A stretch of 64,000 bases of DNA, from positions 7,688,001-7,752,000 of the forward strand of contig JASJZC010000007.1 of NCBI GenBank assembly GCA_037178855.1. Reading direction: 5' to 3'. The position numbers were made by a program, and so were the translations under genes. Position 1 is the first letter of the stretch; each line of letters begins with the position of its first letter. Source of the stretch: Oscheius sp. JU75. Lineage: Eukaryota > Nematoda > Chromadorea > Rhabditida > Rhabditidae. This document shows, in pieces, positions 60,267-64,000 of this stretch. The notes beneath the pieces were generated by a model, which was not told where the DNA came from, did no database searches, and saw only the letters and a program-made list of their open reading frames with translations.

Positions 60267-61864
60267 ATGGTTCTCACCCAGGCATGCCTGTGTCCCTTGC
60301 TCTCGACCGTCTTCGGCCTGCTAGCCTTTTTTATTGGGTAAGATGACTGTACGACGGCAAGATTAATCAGTTTTTGTTTCTAGTTATGCTATCGCAGTTG
60401 CAAAAGACCATGTTGATCCGTTCCTTCCCTTTATCAGGCAAGAAGTCGTTAAAACCCTTTTCAAATTGGTCGAATTTACAGCGATTGTGGAAACTTACAG
60501 CCTGAAAGTGGAGTATTTGGTATCCTCTTGAACATTTCTAGCTTCTTCTGTTAGTCACACAGTTATAATAAGTGAAACAGAGGAATTCAGTAATGTTAAC
60601 ATGTTACTTTGTCCATCGCAACTTTGTTGTGTTCGAAGAGAAGCTCCAGCGCAACTATCTTGGAAAATGGAAGTGGATATCAATGTTTCTCATGTTCTGG
60701 GGCATTCTGTCATCTTTGGGTGCTACCATGGTTGCGAATTTTCAAGTAAGTTGACCTTAAGCCGTCATAAGTATAAGCCGATAAGGGCCAGATAGGTGCA
60801 AAGTCTTCGAAAAAGATGCGTTTTTCTAGTTCCGCAAGCTACTGTCTGTAGATTACTAGAGTTTTTATGACAAGCTAAAAAGTTTAACTCTTAGAGTGAT
60901 ATAGTGGAATACCAAAACAACTGGTATGTTCCCCCAGCTGCTGGCGGTTAAGTACAAAGATAGTTTGTGTGCATTTACATGATACCTTTTTTGGCTCAGA
61001 AGTTTTACAAACTTGAATTGTTAGACATGCAACAAGAAGTTATTGCTGTTCTTATGCAAAACCTGTAAAAGTTTTATCCGTAGGTAGCCTGGACAAAGTC
61101 TGTATTCAGAAAGCATGTAATCTTTTTGATAAGACGTTAGGCTTCAGAGACGCAGTGATACTCTGTTCATAGGCATCATGAATGCAAGCTTAACAGTAAA
61201 CACTTAAACAGTGCATTCTATTCTGAAGAGATGTTCAGTATGTGATTCTTCCATATCGCACTTCCAGGAAGGAGCCCAATTGGACGTCCATGACACCGGA
61301 GCTTTCCTATTCTTCATTGGAATCACACTCTATTTCTGGGGTCAGGTAGCAGTCGGCTTAATCTACAGGTAGCACCTTATTTTTGAAAGATAAAATTGAA
61401 GTTAAGATCTAAAAGCACCAATATGGGTATGACGACCTTTAGACTGCTACTCTCACTTGCAATCACTGCTTTTCTGATATTTCGTAAGTAGAAGAAACAG
61501 GCGCATATAACCAAATGCAGACATGACCGCTCTGTTCGCCAATCCTTTCGTGAAGAAGGAGGATGGAGTGAAACCAACAAAGCCTCCGGCACCCAACAAT
61601 ATCGAGAGATATAAGAAAGAAGATCCAGTGAGTCTACATTTTTTCTGTTCAAAAATATTTTAGTACTATTGGAATCACATCGCTCAAACCCTATCGGAAT
61701 GGATTCTTGCACTTTTGATTGAAACTTACGTTTTGAGTTTTACATATGACTTGGTTTTGACCTGTCTTGAAGCTCCGACATACAAAAATGAAGGATCCCT
61801 GACCGAATCTGAAGCCAAAGCTGGTGATGATGTAACTCATTTTCAAAGACAACTTGTGCAATAA
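60267..61864 (+). CDS. DRAM/TMEM150-like autophagy-linked membrane protein
   Basis: DRAM-family proteins are multi-pass endolysosomal membrane proteins linked to autophagy. The start is MVLTQACLCPLLSTVFGLLA at 60267. AKDHVDPFLPFISDCGNLQP then ESGVFGILLNISSF matches the family's PYISDTG..PPES.VFG loop. GKWKWISMFLMFWGILSSLG is followed by MVANFQEGAQLDVHDTGAFL (family GxxIVGNFQ...VH..GA). The later helices are FFIGITLYFWGQVAVGLIY, RLLLSLAITAFLIF and HIAQTLSEWILALLIETYVL. The hydrophilic tail ends at TAA 61862-61864. The second intron (60438-60481, 44 bases) is GC-AG. A longer intron (about 520 bases) precedes EGAQL. An out-of-frame ATG lies 24 bases upstream of the start. Confidence 0.8.
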
Positions 61865-62511
61865 TTCAGATTTTCTATGCAAGACAAGTAATGCCAATGG
61901 CACAGACGTCCCCAGCAGTTCCTGATAACATCACAGTTATGAGACGACTGCCTCGACTTGAAACTATTAGCCAAAGTAGTCGGAACGGAAATGGTAGTTT
62001 TCGTAGTGTTGTACAAGCAAATATTTAGGTGTTGAACTAATAACGTCTTCAACATTTGATAGGAGCAAAGTAGTCAGTAACTACGATCAGTATCAGTACT
62101 TCTAATTATGATAGGATGGAAGTATACAGTGTGAACAGGGTATCTGCTGTGTTATGATGATAAAAGTTGAATTTCAAATTTCATGTTAAACATGCATGTC
62201 AAAAAAAAATGCCTACCGACATTACCACTAATATGTATGATTCGACCTCTGAGTGATAGAAAGTGTTGTAGAACGCTTGAGCATTGAATTATAGCAGTAT
62301 ACTACAATCATTTTGCTTGTAAGGATTGAAACATGTTTATATAATTCCTCCTTTACAAAAGTAAAATAGCGTATAGAAATTTCATGTTGCTATCCGGACT
62401 TGGATTGGCTTTGTATTTTAGATTAATTGCATTGCCAAACACGTGCTGTTTTTGTGAGCTTTTAAACCATTATACTGTCTGAGCTGATTGTTCGAATATC
62501 ACAAAACTTTT
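61865..62511. other. Intergenic stretch
   Basis: Convergent 3' ends of the DRAM-like gene and the small secreted orphan. No gene was recognised. Confidence 0.5.
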
Positions 62512-62866
62512 CTACGGATGCACGGTCTCGAGTACATCTGCGCTTTTAATCCACTTTTTGACTTTGCTAATCACTTTATCGGTCTTCTCCGAATATATTG
62601 CAACGTGGTATTGTCTCTCGAGACGTTCCGACCACAGAAGATTGATATCAATAGTGATATAATCTGCCCGTACGAGCGGTGATTGACTATTTCCATCAGT
62701 GGCTATCAATTGAGGCCACCGCGCCCTTTACAGCGTGTCACCGAAATTGGCGTCGATGATAATGGACGATTAGAAAAGTATTCGTTGCCAATGATCTTTA
62801 CAGATGCTTTGATACACTGGTACAAAAAATGACTGTTAATATGAGCATCTTTCCAACAGTAGTCAT
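62512..62866 (-). CDS. Small secreted orphan protein, 92 residues
   Basis: Two exons (62866-62802, 62725-62512) join in phase (CT then G) and end TAG 62512-62514. A signal peptide (MTTVGKMLILTVIFCTSVS) is followed by LARWPQLIATDG, then SPLVRADYITIDINLLWSER, a helical basic segment (KTDKVISKVKKWIKS) and VLETVHP. No cysteine remains after the signal peptide and no clear dibasic repeat is seen, so it is not an obvious neuropeptide precursor. I recognise no family. The intron is 76 bases, with a GTAAAG donor and a poor acceptor TGTAAAG. It is a good candidate for a short secreted factor. Confidence 0.5.
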
Positions 62867-63720
62867 CGATTCGGCCTCTGTTTTGTGTCTATTCCTTATC
62901 ATGGCGCCATATGAAAAAGACAGCCAGCGATCCCGTTTTCACTCCGTACTTTTGAAATTTTGAAAAGCCCCGCGAATATTCCAAGTTTTCAGCAGAGGTG
63001 AAAGATTATTTTGATGGAATAGACAGACATTTATTTTGAGACTGGCAGACACGGCTGTCTCGTTGAATGATCCGGACGATTGGCGCGAAACGAGCACAAT
63101 ACGTCTTTCTTACCTCCGCAACAGCAGTCTGTGCACTTTTTGCCCAACGTTCAATTAGGTTATCCGGCCGGAGGCCCCTTACGAAAACACTATGGGATTA
63201 AGGGTCTGGTTGCAATAGTCAAAATGGAATTAATTTGGCACGGGGGGACTCGTCCGCAAAAGTGGAGCCTATTATGCCTATTATATTGGGGTCGATATAG
63301 AAACGAGATGAGAAGAACCAAGAGGGGGAGCTTGCGATTCCAGCAATACAAAACACAAGCTTTAATCACAGTCTAGGATTACAGCTAGTATTTCGCATTG
63401 ATGGTCAGGCAAATTGGAACGGGAAGAGAGACAGAGGTCGCTGGTGTGACAGTCGAAGGCGAGGCAGCCGCTGATAAGCACTGTGCGTCCCAACTGGCAG
63501 CCCCCTCCGTACAAAGCACGCCCCTCGCTCTCTTCTCTCTCGCTCGGCGGCCCCGAAAGGACGCGCGCCCCCTGTGTCAGGAATTTTTCCGAGGTGCCGG
63601 CCACACAAAAGATTAAAAGAAAGGAAAGAGTACAAAAATATGGACACTTCTTTATTCAACAGCCTTTATTCCTCTAGCAGTAACAGACATGACAAGAGAG
63701 TATGAAAGGGAGGAAAGAGG
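62867..63720. other. Intergenic stretch
   Basis: It includes a GC-rich block (63400-63600). Near 63666 is an AATAAA on the minus strand, which ends the neuropeptide gene. Frames near 63080-63376 and 63405-63659 lack splice support. Confidence 0.5.
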
Positions 63721-64000
63721 TCAGCGTCCAAAGCCAATGTTGAATGCACGTGGGTCCATAATATTTCTCTTAGACTGGCTCAGAGAGCGGAGAAGATTTC
63801 TGACGACCTGTTCACGGTCAAAGCGCTTATTCATGAACGGGTCGAATCGCTTGAAGAAGGGGTCAAAACGTTTGTACATGGGGTCAAATCGCTTGGAGAA
63901 GGGATCGAAGCGTTTGTAGATATCAAAACGCTTTTGGAAGGGATCGAAACGTTTGAAGACATCGAACCTTTTTGACAGAGGGTCGAACCTCTTATTGAAA
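63721..64000 (-). CDS. Neuropeptide precursor with KRFDPFx repeats (5' end outside window)
   Basis: Reading from the window edge on the minus strand, nine KRFD units follow each other, with inserts such as FDPLS, FDPFQ, FDIY, FDPFS, FDPMY, FDPFF and FDPFMN, each followed by a Lys-Arg cleavage site. Then comes FDREQVVRNLLRSLSQS, KR, and a last peptide NIMDPRAFNIGF followed by Gly-Arg and TGA (63721-63723), so it should be C-terminally amidated. The dibasic spacing and the terminal Gly-Arg are typical of neuropeptide precursors. The repeats form an imperfect tandem of 18-21 bases. I cannot name a family, since Phe-Asp-Pro peptides are not known to me. The signal peptide and other repeats lie beyond position 64000. 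AATAAA for this gene lies near 63666. Confidence 0.75.
   Translation of the reverse strand, partial: FNKRFDPLSKRFDVFKRFDPFQKRFDIYKRFDPFSKRFDPMYKRFDPFFKRFDPFMNKRFDREQVVRNLLRSLSQSKRNIMDPRAFNIGFGR

Overview
The window is animal nuclear DNA. Genes are cut by many very short GT-AG introns, mostly 37 to 50 bases, with the acceptor consensus TTTTCAG. They are packed on both strands with little space between them. The mix of genes points to a small-genome ecdysozoan. It includes a mir-100/let-7 microRNA cluster, a CHH/ITP-type six-cysteine peptide hormone, an AMT-type ammonium transporter, a C-type lectin pseudogene and acceptor-like sites just upstream of several start codons. A nematode outside Caenorhabditis fits best, and a tardigrade cannot be excluded. 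All product names come from reading translated exons by eye, with no database search.

Left part (1-13.7 kb): the 3' end of an attractin gene (+), a TMEM254-like membrane protein (-), the mir-100 and let-7 hairpins 131 bases apart (+), an SLC49A3/MFSD7-type transporter (+), a divergent 14-3-3-like protein (-) and a 76-residue orphan (+).

Middle (14-33.6 kb): a tetraspanin (+), the WASH-complex subunit WASHC2/FAM21 with its capping-protein-binding motif (+), two orphan genes whose reading phases are consistent (a basic 162-residue protein and a 180-residue Ser-rich protein, both -), an MXRA7-like protein (-) and the mitochondrial succinyl-CoA ligase alpha subunit (+).

Right part (33.6-64 kb): a TIKI-type secreted Wnt protease (-), two unresolved gene candidates (+), a Cys-rich Ser/Thr-rich protein with a TATA box (+), a possible 50-residue protein (+), a LAPTM4-like lysosomal protein (-), a decayed C-type lectin (+), an AMT ammonium transporter (-), the CHH/ITP hormone (-), an F-box protein (-), a DRAM-like membrane protein (+), a small secreted orphan (-) and, at the edge, a neuropeptide precursor made of KRFDPFx repeats (-).

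Most genes look unrelated housekeeping or signalling loci. Shared themes are secreted or peptide signalling (TIKI, CHH/ITP, the KRFD precursor, the small secreted orphan) and endolysosomal membrane biology (WASHC2, LAPTM4, DRAM, tetraspanin). Three introns use GC-AG ends. No rRNA, tRNA, CRISPR array or recognisable transposon was seen.
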